Assembly: GCF_000214415.1 (NCBI RefSeq)
Contig: NC_015562.1
Span: 186,001-250,000, forward strand
Length of the DNA stretch: 64,000 bases
Direction: 5' to 3'
DNA from: Methanotorris igneus Kol 5
Lineage (GTDB): Archaea > AGJL01 > Methanococci > Methanococcales > Methanococcaceae
This document shows, piece by piece, positions 8,141 through 16,211 of this stretch (the stretch's first letter is position 1; each line of letters begins with the position of its first letter). The notes beneath the pieces are model-generated. The model was not told the DNA's origin, searched no databases, and saw only the letters and a list, made by a program, of their open reading frames with translations. The position numbers were made by a program, and so were the translations under genes.

Positions 8141-8520
8141 TAATTTTTATGTTGTTTAGCGTTATTCCAAATCAAAAAGGTAAATATTGAATTTCTTTAT
8201 AGTTATAAAATGAGTATCAAAAATTTTGCAAACTACTGTGCCTTTATAATCTCGAATAGCATTAAAATTATCATTTTTATTTTGTTTTTGTCACTTTATA
8301 CTTTATTTTTTCATTAATTTAGGGCTTATTCTGAGTATGAATATCATAAATAAAGAAATCTTTATATAAAATAAGGAAAACTTTAAATAATATGGTTGCT
8401 ATTATTACCATTTGTATCAAAAACATGTTTTGGTAATAACATAAATAGAAAAGTATATATATGATAATACTAATTTTAGAAATAATAATAAATAATGCAG
8501 CATAGGATAGGGGAGATATT
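8141..8520. other. AT-rich gap with an inverted repeat and a likely promoter
   Basis: No gene is seen in the 380 bp beyond element C2. TTATTACCA (8402-8410) is inverted at 8431-8439 (TGGTAATAA), a possible operator or transcript hairpin. TATATATAT at 8454-8462 lies at a suitable distance to drive the small gene at 8521. Confidence 0.4.
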
Positions 8521-8706
8521 ATGGACGAAATCGATAAAAAAGCCATAGAAATGCTTTTAAAAGCCCCGTTTATGACCGAGGAGGAGATGAAAAATACTGT
8601 TAAAATATTAAAACAAATGGCAAGGATGAAAAAGAACAAAGGTAGTATAAAAGAAATTTTAGATTACTGGGCAAATCAAGCATACATATTATCCATGGAA
8701 GCATAA
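8521..8706 (+). CDS. Small helical hypothetical protein (61 aa)
   Basis: The start is supported by GGGGAGAT seven bases before ATG and by TATATATAT about 60 bp upstream. The protein is charged and probably all-helical (MDEIDKKAIEMLLKAPF, then MTEEEMKNTVKILKQMAR), with no cysteines and no membrane segment. I recognise no family. The spaced hydrophobic residues suggest a two- or three-helix protein, perhaps a partner or regulator. It is isolated, with mobile-element debris upstream and the RNA unit downstream. Confidence 0.6.
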   Translation: MDEIDKKAIEMLLKAPFMTEEEMKNTVKILKQMARMKKNKGSIKEILDYWANQAYILSMEA

Positions 8707-8721
8707 ATTTTACCATTTGGT

Positions 8722-8756
8722 TGTCGCTAAGAAAGCACCACCCTTTAGGGCGGAGA
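8722..8756. repeat. Possible IS200/IS605-type end hairpin relic
   Basis: AAAGCACCACCCTTTAGGGC followed by GGAGAG forms a short CCCT-TT-AGGG hairpin in a context like the right ends of IS605-group elements (hairpin followed by a GGAG-type tail). No tnpA or tnpB remains. It directly abuts the RNA unit. The resemblance is to remembered ends only. Confidence 0.25.
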
Positions 8757-8772
8757 GCCGTTTGAAACTGTT
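8757..8772 (+). promoter_or_regulatory. Conserved upstream box of RNA unit, copy 1
   Basis: GCCGTTTGAAACTGTT, 53 nt upstream of the TATATAT box that starts at 8826. The same box stands 53 nt (copy 2) and 55 nt (copy 3) upstream of the TATA box in the other two units. Constant spacing at three loci argues for a functional promoter element. Confidence 0.65.
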
Positions 8773-8854
8773 TAATTTTTCATTGACGAATGTGGACATT
8801 AATGTATTTTCGTTTTCGAAATTTTTATATATGCGTTTATATACATGTAAATAT

Positions 8855-9108
8855 AAGGATGATGCCTCTGATGAAGGTGGATACTGGAGACCTAAGGAGG
8901 CGGACTTTACTGAGTGTTAAACCTATGGGCGGAGCTGGGGTTCTCCCGGAGCGAAGCGACGGGAACTTAAAAACCGTTAGGTTTTTATGTCCGTGACAGG
9001 GATGGAGACCGATGATATGTTCCCGATGAACCCAGAGGGAACTGAGGCCGATGACATCCAAGTCCAACGTGGGCATTTGTCTATGATTGTTCACGTTGGA
9101 CAGACCCC
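8855..9108 (+). ncRNA. GC-rich structured RNA, copy 1 (hgcC-like)
   Basis: A GC-rich island that aligns with copies on the minus strand at 13789-14097 and 54146-54306. The 5' end is estimated from a TATA box at 8826. Visible pairings are GGGGT (8939-8943) with ACCCC at the 3' end (9104-9108), a CCCG/CGGG stem around GAGCGAAGCGA, AAAAACC/GGTTTTT with a GTTA loop, GTTCCC/GGGAAC (9022-9045), and GTCCAACGTG/CACGTTGGAC near the 3' end. GATGA and CTGA motifs beside the stems suggest kink-turns that could bind L7Ae. It resembles the high-GC RNAs (hgc, perhaps hgcC) described in M. jannaschii; that identity is from memory. It ends 1 bp before the convergent archease stop. Confidence 0.75.
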
Positions 9109-9109
9109 G

Positions 9110-9529
9110 TCATAGATCAACAATGAATTTAACTACCCACTTATCCCCTTCTTGTTTAACCTCCATTTTGTGGTAAGTTATTGCCTTAACTTCCTCTTTT
9201 GGTTCGTGCTTTTCCTTATCAAATTCTTCCCCGTATGCTGTGCATTTTAAATGATAAGTTTCCTCTTCTTTGTCTATTTTTACATCAAATTCAGAAAAAA
9301 CCAAAAACTCACTATCATGCAAAATTAAAAGCTCAGTTAAAAAATCACACAACAAATCACACAAATTATCTGCAGATACTTCAATTGTTCTTTTTTCTTT
9401 TTTTTCAACCTTCTCTATATCAACCATAAGATTAAATAATCCCTTTGCAGCATTGGAAAATGCCTCCTCTAAGGTCTTCCCCTCTGCAATAATTCCCATA
9501 TCAGCGGTAGTTTCAAAATACTTAAACAT
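9110..9529 (-). CDS. Archease (RtcB/RNA-ligase cofactor protein)
   Basis: 139 residues beginning [20 protein letters not shown], the archease signature with the metal-binding aspartate of TADMGI, and ending with the acidic C-terminal strand WVVKFIVDL. Archease helps the tRNA-splicing ligase RtcB through GTP-dependent guanylylation and widens its nucleotide use. GAGGGGT precedes the ATG. It lies 2 bp after rtcA, the RNA 3'-phosphate cyclase, so the pair forms an RNA-end-processing operon. rtcB itself is not in the window. Confidence 0.93.
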   Translation of the reverse strand: MFKYFETTADMGIIAEGKTLEEAFSNAAKGLFNLMVDIEKVEKKEKRTIEVSADNLCDLLCDFLTELLILHDSEFLVFSEFDVKIDKEEETYHLKCTAYGEEFDKEKHEPKEEVKAITYHKMEVKQEGDKWVVKFIVDL

Positions 9530-9531
9530 AG

Positions 9532-10557
9532 TTACCCCTCTGTTTTAATTATGTGACCGTTGCAACCATTTTCATTATATTCCTCAATCTCAAATTTAAC
9601 GTCAAAGAAATTTTCCACAACATAGATGTTAGTGCGAGTATGGTTGGTTATTTTTGAAACTCCAACTCTACCTTTTCCCATCGCTAAGAATGGTATTATT
9701 TGGTCTCCCATGTATTTATCTAAAGCCATTCCACTTTTAAGTTCCTCCAATAACCTTTCAGCAGCCATTTTACCAACGATTTCTGACCTTAAACCTTTCT
9801 CCCCTAAACAACTTTCCCCAACAGTATCACACCACAAAACTATCCCTGCCCCAGTTGATATACCCTTTGAGTTTTCAAGTTTTATGTTTGGGAGGTAACC
9901 GTTCTTCATTAACAATTCTGAGCAGGATTTTCTCATTCTTTTTGGAATATCATCAGTTAAATTCTGAGCGTAGGCAATACCTTCTACTTTTTTATCCTCG
10001 CTATGCTCAATTAATTCAATCTCTTTTATTTTTGAAGGTTTTAATGTTAATTTTACAACTCCTCCACCTTCTGGATAAAATCCCCTCTTTAAAACCTCTA
10101 TATTTGCATCAACTCCCACACAGCTTAAAACTTTCAAAACCACATTTTTCATATAGTCAATTGGTGGAGCATTCTTAACATCAGTTCCACCAGTTATTGT
10201 TATGGTTGTTGGCTTTTTTATAACTGCAGAGATAGGTAAAAGTGTCTGAATAACCAAAGATATGCTCCCAGCGGTTCCAATATCAAGTTTAAAACTTTTT
10301 GGGGATATTTTGTTTGGATAAAATGTTAATTCCTCTGAACCAACATAGAGCCCATCAACATCTGCATTACATAATTTTTTAACTGCTTTTACGCATGCAA
10401 TATGTTGATAAGAGAGCCCTTTATTTTTTCTTTTTTTCCTAATGTTTATTATCTTCACTGGTTTTTGTGTTATTGCAGATAGTGCAATAGAAGTCCTAAC
10501 AATTTGTCCTCCTCCCTCCAAATAACTACCATCAATAACAATCACATCTTCGCTCAA
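9532..10557 (-). CDS. rtcA: RNA 3'-terminal phosphate cyclase
   Basis: RtcA turns RNA 3'-phosphates into 2',3'-cyclic phosphates using ATP through an RtcA-AMP intermediate. The opening [20 protein letters not shown] (residues 10-29), the internal [15 protein letters not shown] and the [15 protein letters not shown] block with the histidine nucleophile region ([12 protein letters not shown]) match the family, and 341 residues is normal. The start is TTG at 10557 with a GGTGAT site; the nearby ATG is out of frame. It forms an operon with archease and follows the small regulator gene by only 4 bp. Confidence 0.95.
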   Translation of the reverse strand: MSEDVIVIDGSYLEGGGQIVRTSIALSAITQKPVKIINIRKKRKNKGLSYQHIACVKAVKKLCNADVDGLYVGSEELTFYPNKISPKSFKLDIGTAGSISLVIQTLLPISAVIKKPTTITITGGTDVKNAPPIDYMKNVVLKVLSCVGVDANIEVLKRGFYPEGGGVVKLTLKPSKIKEIELIEHSEDKKVEGIAYAQNLTDDIPKRMRKSCSELLMKNGYLPNIKLENSKGISTGAGIVLWCDTVGESCLGEKGLRSEIVGKMAAERLLEELKSGMALDKYMGDQIIPFLAMGKGRVGVSKITNHTRTNIYVVENFFDVKFEIEEYNENGCNGHIIKTEG

Positions 10558-10561
10558 AGCA

Positions 10562-10969
10562 TCACCTTAATAATCTTTTTAATATAAAAATAATAATGTC
10601 CAATTCATCATCAGAAATTTCATCAGACCTCATAATTTTTAGAATTTTATGTATTTTTGAATAATCTTTCTTATAAATTTCAAAAATCTTTTCGGAATTT
10701 TCTGTTAATTTATAAATCTTTTTTTCTTTTCCCGTTTTTGTTTTTTCAATGGACTTAATCTCTAAACAATTCAATTTTTTTAGTTCATTTATTGCATCAC
10801 TTATAGTTTGTTCTTTGATATAATGCTTTTCAATATCAACACATTTTAGGTTTTTAATATTTTGATTGAGTTTCTTTGTGATATTATATATCGTTAGTTC
10901 TTCCCCTTTTTTACCAAGAATGAGTATATCTTCCATTATTTTTAATTTGTCGTGAACTTTTTTTGGCAT
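10562..10969 (-). CDS. Small winged-helix-like regulator, unknown family
   Basis: The ATG at 10969 ([10 protein letters not shown]) is chosen because GGTGG precedes it at good spacing. An in-frame TTG at 10999 would add ten residues. The protein (135 residues) is lysine-rich, with helices around [20 protein letters not shown] and a following beta pair ([13 protein letters not shown]) typical of winged-helix DNA-binding domains. It lies 4 bp upstream of rtcA, so it is likely co-transcribed with rtcA and archease and might regulate them. No named family is recognised. Confidence 0.65.
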   Translation of the reverse strand: MPKKVHDKLKIMEDILILGKKGEELTIYNITKKLNQNIKNLKCVDIEKHYIKEQTISDAINELKKLNCLEIKSIEKTKTGKEKKIYKLTENSEKIFEIYKKDYSKIHKILKIMRSDEISDDELDIIIFILKRLLR

Positions 10970-11028
10970 TCTACCCCACCTTTTTAAAACAAACTTCAAA
11001 AAGGGATGCTGGATTTTTTGAATATTTC

Positions 11029-11038
11029 TTTATATACC
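11029..11038 (+). promoter_or_regulatory. TATA box for the micro-ORF
   Basis: TTTATATACC about 40 bp upstream of a strong ribosome binding site (GGGGGTGA, 11067-11074). This places the predicted transcription start near 11055-11062. Confidence 0.45.
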
Positions 11039-11078
11039 CACGAATTTAGGGTATATTAGAACCTGCGGGGGTGAAATG

Positions 11079-11117
11079 ATGGTTGCTCCAAGAAAACCAA
11101 AAAGTCCAAAAAAATAA
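11079..11117 (+). CDS. Possible 12-residue basic micropeptide
   Basis: ATG at 11079 (or 11076) follows GGGGGTGA at normal spacing and encodes MVAPRKPKSPKK before TAA. TATA box, ribosome site, start and stop are all in the right order, in a gap between a divergent and a convergent gene. The peptide is half lysine/arginine and proline. It could be a true micropeptide or the surviving 5' end of a lost gene. I know no homologue. Confidence 0.35.
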   Translation: MVAPRKPKSPKK

Positions 11118-11122
11118 CATAA

Positions 11123-12246
<1,124 letters not shown>

Positions 12247-12477
12247 TATGAATTAACTTCATCACCTTCTTAATATTGTGTAAAGTAATTATAGTCAGTG
12301 ACAAAACTTTCTGAATTAAATAAGGAATATTTGACTACCTTCCTAATGGAAGGTAGTCATTTTTACCTTGATTAATTTTAATACCTTTTGTCACTGACTA
12401 TAAAAAACACAAAACCCATAACATTTAAAGAATTTTGATATAATTACATATTTATATGTTTGATGAGAACTATGGTT
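12247..12477. repeat. Repeat D, copy 1 (interrupted by element C1)
   Basis: Bases 12247-12289 and 12403-12477 match the reverse complement of 20167-20283 almost base for base (ATGAATTAACTTCATC, then CTTCTTAATATTGT; AACATTTAAAGAATTTTGAT, then ATAATTACATATTTATATG and TTTGATGAGAACTA). The two halves are separated here by element C1. Non-coding. Confidence 0.8.
12292..12400. mobile_element. Family C miniature inverted-repeat element, copy C1 (filled site)
   Basis: The 109-bp element has perfect 15-bp terminal inverted repeats (TAGTCAGTGACAAAA / TTTTGTCACTGACTA), a central hairpin GACTACCTTCC/GGAAGGTAGTC, and TA on each side (12290-12291, 12401-12402). The uninterrupted copy of the host repeat at 20167-20283 has a single TA at the same point, so this is an insertion with a TA target duplication. 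It encodes nothing and must have been mobilised in trans. Confidence 0.9.
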
Positions 12478-12588
12478 TAGTAAATTACTTGAAACTAAAT
12501 TAATCATATTTGATCAATTAGCGTATAAAATAAGCAAAAGCTATATATACCCACATAAATATTCTGAAATCTTTTTGTAATGTGTAAA

Positions 12589-12727
12589 TATACAGCCCTC
12601 CGAACAAAAATATTTGGAACATTAACATCATCAAAATTTTCTATAAAAGTTTATTTATTTCAACAAAATTTGATTTTGAATATTATAAATCACCGTAATT
12701 TTCCACTTATTAATGTCTGGGACTATA
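12589..12727. mobile_element. Family B miniature element, copy B1
   Basis: A roughly 139-bp non-coding segment bounded by TATACAGCCCTCCGAACA and TGTCTGGGACTATA, an imperfect inverted pair. It aligns with 20515-20757 (CAACAAAATTTGATTTT core) and with the left part of 40771-40799 (reverse strand, ACATTAATAAGTGGAAA). Confidence 0.6.
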
Positions 12728-12815
12728 ATCTAACAATAAGATTATAACCAATAAATTATAACCAAATAAACATTATTATTAGGATCATCTATCAAAAATT
12801 TGGGAAAGGGAGATT

Positions 12816-13742
12816 GTGATAGAGAGAGCAAAAATATCTCATGAAAACAAAGTTTCAGATGGACTTAAGAAATTTAGTAATATTATTATTGATGAGAGGA
12901 ATTACGATACATTTATCTGGACAAAAGAGATTTTATACAAAGAAGATTTGAAAATTTGGGCCGAATCTATAGCAAGCGAAATTGAAAAAGGAAAAAATAT
13001 ATACAACATGGCACGACTCTACCGTGTTAATGATGTTAAAAGTTTAATGGATTTGGCTTATAGTTATGGAGTTGAGGTTTTTGACACTTCAAACCCACAG
13101 AGATTTAAAGAATTGAGAAAATTTGCAGAGGAAGGGCTAAAAGGCATAAAAAGTAAAGTAATAACCATAATGGGGACTGGGAGACAGTGTGGAAAATTTA
13201 CGACATCCTTTATTCTTAAAAAAGAATTGGAAAAAAGAGGTTATAGTGTTGGTGTTGTTGGGACTGACCCACATGCATTGTTGTGTGGAGCAGATGAAAT
13301 GGTTATTCCACAAGTTATAGAAGCCTGCCATGTAGCTCCAACAATATTCGGTGCAGTAAAAAAGGTAGATCTAATGGATAAAGATGTCATTATTGTTTCA
13401 AGCCAGACTGGAATCCTTGCTGATGCTTTGGAGGTTGGAACAGGTAGGGGAGGGGGAGTTATAAGCACGGCAATTTTAATGGGCTCAAAGCCAGATTTTG
13501 TGATATTGGCTACAAAAGAAACCAATATAGAACTAATAAAAAAGAATATCAAAATCATAGAACTCCTAAGCGATAAAGAGGTTATAGGAATTACATTCAA
13601 CAGCAAAAATTTAGGACATGAGGAGACAAAAAGAACAATAGAACATCTAAGTTCTAAGTTAAATTTACCTATTGCTGATGTCGTGAAAAATATCAACTTA
13701 AAAGAGCTAATAGATTGTGTCGAAGAGCATATATCAAAGTGA
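12816..13742 (+). CDS. P-loop NTPase-like protein, DUF1611-type
   Basis: GTG at 12816 follows GGGAG at normal spacing. The N-terminal 100 residues are helical. From about residue 113 comes a nucleotide-binding fold: ITIMGTGRQCGKFTTSFIL is a Walker-A-like loop (GTGRQCGKFTT), followed by VGVVGTDPHALLCGADEMV, VIIVSSQTGI and a TGRGGG loop. The order fits the DUF1611 group, in which DgcN-type enzymes modify acidic amino acids, but substrate cannot be inferred. The protein is cytosolic and monocistronic, with mobile-element debris upstream and a CRISPR relic 22 bp downstream. Confidence 0.7.
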   Translation: MIERAKISHENKVSDGLKKFSNIIIDERNYDTFIWTKEILYKEDLKIWAESIASEIEKGKNIYNMARLYRVNDVKSLMDLAYSYGVEVFDTSNPQRFKELRKFAEEGLKGIKSKVITIMGTGRQCGKFTTSFILKKELEKRGYSVGVVGTDPHALLCGADEMVIPQVIEACHVAPTIFGAVKKVDLMDKDVIIVSSQTGILADALEVGTGRGGGVISTAILMGSKPDFVILATKETNIELIKKNIKIIELLSDKEVIGITFNSKNLGHEETKRTIEHLSSKLNLPIADVVKNINLKELIDCVEEHISK

Positions 13743-13763
13743 TTTTATCTCTGGTTAAATTCT

Positions 13764-13788
13764 ATTTCTATACTTGTTTTAATGGATT
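13764..13788 (-). CRISPR. Split CRISPR repeat, leader-distal fragment
   Basis: Bases 13764-13788 match positions 1-25 of the 37-nt repeat seen at 1831-1867 (TTGTTTTAATGGAT core intact, four changes). Positions 29-37 of the same repeat (AATTCAAAC) stand at 14199-14207, on the far side of the RNA unit and against a leader-like repeat. Confidence 0.6.
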
Positions 13789-14097
13789 GGGGTCTTCCCG
13801 ATGTGAGTGTAAGTGAATTTTTATACTCGTAGAAGAGTTTTGCCATAATATTTGGGTGACATCGGCCTCAACTCTCCTCTGGGTTCATTGGAGAGTAAAT
13901 CATCGACCTCCACCCCAGCCACGGACATAAAAACCTAACGGTTTTTAAGTTCCCGTCGCTTCGCTCCGGGAGAACCCCAACTCCGCCTATGCAATGGTTT
14001 TAACCCTGCCCTCTTGGGACTCCATTTTACTCCCGCATCTGGGCAGGAGTATAAAAAACTCCCAACCGAAATCGTACAGACTTACAAGATTAAACAC
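13789..14097 (-). ncRNA. GC-rich structured RNA, copy 2 (hgcC-like)
   Basis: On the minus strand this shares with copy 1 a 60-nt block of near identity (GGGGTTCTCCCGGAGCGAAG, then CGACGGGAACTTAAAAACC, then GTTAGGTTTTTATGTCCGT), CCGAT/TCGATGAT-type motifs, AATGAACCCAGAGG and the terminal GACCCC. It has a longer 5' region with GGGAGT/ACTCC stems, and its 3' stem has diverged. The 5' end is inferred from a TATA box at 14129-14123. Length is about 309 nt. Confidence 0.7.
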
Positions 14098-14182
14098 AAT
14101 TAGCAGTTATGCATATTATCGTATATATAGTTTTCTAATACATTATTGATCACTAGTAATCACAAATGCACATATAAAACAC

Positions 14183-14198
14183 AACAGTTTCAAACGGC
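14183..14198 (-). promoter_or_regulatory. Conserved upstream box of RNA unit, copy 2
   Basis: GCCGTTTGAAACTGTT on the minus strand, identical to copy 1 and separated by 53 nt from the TATATATA box that starts at 14129. Its outer end is also the edge of the unit: the next bases (14199-14207) belong to a CRISPR repeat. Confidence 0.65.
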
Positions 14199-14428
14199 AA
14201 TTCAAACCCTTCAACTTCATCCTTATTTTGTGCCCAAATTCCCCATATAAATCTTCTTTTTTAACCCTATTTTTCTTACTCATGATTATTGAAACCCTAT
14301 ATAAAAGCAAGAAAGATTGTGCAAGTTATTCTTAAATTCAATGCACAACCATGACAATAAATATCAATAATTAGTAGAGATTTTACACAATTTAAAGCCA
14401 ATCCAAACTTAAAGCAATATAAATAACA
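14199..14428 (-). repeat. CRISPR repeat stub and leader-like long repeat, copy 2
   Basis: Nine bases of CRISPR repeat (14199-14207) are followed by a segment homologous to 1944-2160 (shared blocks AACTTCATCCTTATTTT, TTATTGAAACCCTATATAA-like, GATTGTGCAAGTT, AATGCACAACCAT, AATCCAAACTTAAA). The repeat-leader order is the same as at the orphan array, so this was once a CRISPR locus. Confidence 0.65.
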
Positions 14429-14718
14429 ATAAACAACTAAAATATTCCAAAAATCTCAATTTTAATTTGTTTAATTTGAAAAAATTAGTAATACTTTTTC
14501 CCAATTTTCTAATACCAAAATTCACCAACCCCTTTATAAACGCAAGAAAATAAAATTAGAAAAATTAATAGCGACATTAAAAATTAAAAACTAAGAGGCG
14601 CTGCTATCCATAGAACAAAACTTTAATAAAATTAAAAACAAAATTTTTGCACTCATTTCAGAAAAAGGTATTTACAATTTAGAGCTATTAACAATAATGA
14701 AGCGTAGGTGGTCTAAGA
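14429..14718. other. AT-rich gap before cca
   Basis: No gene is seen. CCCTTTATAAACGC at 14530-14543 looks like a TATA region but lies about 180 bp from the cca start. TAGGTGGTCT at 14705-14714 is the cca ribosome site. Confidence 0.3.
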
Positions 14719-16065
14719 ATGAACATTGATGAAATTTTAGAAGAGGTCTTAGATGACATAAAACCAACGGAAGAAGAGCAGAGAGAACTAAAAGAAATGT
14801 CAAGTAAAATCATAAATAAAATTAACGAGATTATCAAGCAGAATCCAAAATACTCTGTAATCATTGATGTTGTTCAAGTTGGTTCAACGGCAAGAAACAC
14901 ACATTTAAGGAACAACTATGATATTGACATCTTTTTGGTATTTGATAAAAACACGGAGAGAGAAGTTTTAGAGGAAATTGGCTTAGAAGTTGGAAAAAAG
15001 GTTGTAGAGGAATTGGGTGGGGAATATTGGACAGAGTATGCAGAACACCCCTACACCTCTGCTGTAATAGACAAGTACTCCCTTGACATTGTCCCATGCT
15101 ATAGGATAGACTGGGGAGAAAAAATCATCTCTGCAGTGGATAGGACCCCTTTGCATAATGAATTTGTAAAAAGGAAGTTGGAAAAAAATGAAAGATTGTG
15201 TGATGAGGTTAGATTATTCAAGAAATTTTTAAAGAGTATTGGAATTTACGGTTCTGACTTAAAAACTAAGGGATTCTCTGGATATTTGTGTGAATTGTTG
15301 GTTATTCATTATGGTGGTTTTATCGAGGTCTTAAAGAATGCAAAAGATTGGAAGATAGGGGAGAAGATAATCTTAGAAGATATATACAAAATTTATAATT
15401 TAGACAAAAACTATAAATTCAGAAAATTTGACGCCCCTCTAATTGTTTATGACCCAGTAGATATAAATAGAAACGTTGCTGCTGCTTTGAGTAAGGATAA
15501 CTTCTGTAAATTTGTATTCTATGCATCATTATTCTTAAAAAACCCCTCGAAGGGATTCTTTTATGATTACTATAAACACGTTGACCAAAAGTTGGAAGAT
15601 AGAGAACATGGGGCCTTATTGACTTTAAAGATAAAGAGGGATAAGGATATTGTTGACGATATTATATATCCACAAATGGAAAAACTTCAAAGGAGTATAA
15701 ATAAAATCATTGAGGAGAATGAGTTTGTTATTCTAAGGTGTGATGTTCATGCCGATGAGGAGTTTTGCTATTTATCATGGGAATTTTTGGTTTATGAATT
15801 GCCAAACGTTAGGCTTAGAGAGGGCCCATCAATCTTTAAAAAAGAGAGGGTTGAAAGGTTTATAAGAAAATATGATAAATATTTTATTAGGGATTGTAAG
15901 TTATATGCATACACAACCAGAAAATATAAAAATGTGTATGAGTTATTTAATGACATTATCCATGGAAAACTTAGAGGAAAAATTTCATATCCAAAATATG
16001 TAAATCCCGAGAATGGAGTAATCTGTAAAATGTATGTCAAAGACACTATAAAAGTGGCCGAATGA
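14719..16065 (+). CDS. cca: CCA-adding tRNA nucleotidyltransferase (archaeal class I)
   Basis: The enzyme adds CCA to tRNA 3' ends without a nucleic-acid template. VVQVGSTARNTHLRNNYDIDIFLVF (residues 50-74) holds the nucleotidyltransferase GS motif and two of the three catalytic aspartates; SLDIVPCYRI supplies the third. The LSKDNFCKFVFYASLFLKNPS region and C-terminal YPKYVNPENGV fit the archaeal class I tail and body domains. 448 residues is typical. GGTGG precedes the ATG. It is followed by a gene of unknown function after 146 bp, which may share its transcript. Confidence 0.93.
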   Translation: MNIDEILEEVLDDIKPTEEEQRELKEMSSKIINKINEIIKQNPKYSVIIDVVQVGSTARNTHLRNNYDIDIFLVFDKNTEREVLEEIGLEVGKKVVEELGGEYWTEYAEHPYTSAVIDKYSLDIVPCYRIDWGEKIISAVDRTPLHNEFVKRKLEKNERLCDEVRLFKKFLKSIGIYGSDLKTKGFSGYLCELLVIHYGGFIEVLKNAKDWKIGEKIILEDIYKIYNLDKNYKFRKFDAPLIVYDPVDINRNVAAALSKDNFCKFVFYASLFLKNPSKGFFYDYYKHVDQKLEDREHGALLTLKIKRDKDIVDDIIYPQMEKLQRSINKIIEENEFVILRCDVHADEEFCYLSWEFLVYELPNVRLREGPSIFKKERVERFIRKYDKYFIRDCKLYAYTTRKYKNVYELFNDIIHGKLRGKISYPKYVNPENGVICKMYVKDTIKVAE

Positions 16066-16211
16066 TTTTTAAATTTTTAACAATATTATTTATTTGATTG
16101 AATATTCATTAATTTATAGTTCTTAAGAAAATTTAAATAGTTAAATCTGATCCGCTTTTTTATTGTCACTGTTTTAAAAAATACCATTATCTAACAACTT
16201 TTGTGATTGTT

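Noticed and set aside
8717-8996. Overlapping open frames (67 and 68 codons) on the plus strand
   Set aside because: They lie over the upstream region and the body of the GC-rich RNA; the sequences have no protein-like composition, and homologous copies elsewhere do not keep the frames open.
8855-9108. Identification of the GC-rich island as SRP RNA, RNase P RNA or tRNA
   Set aside because: There is no SRP helix 8 tetraloop arrangement, no RNase P core, no tRNA cloverleaf, and three diverged copies are not expected for those single-copy genes.
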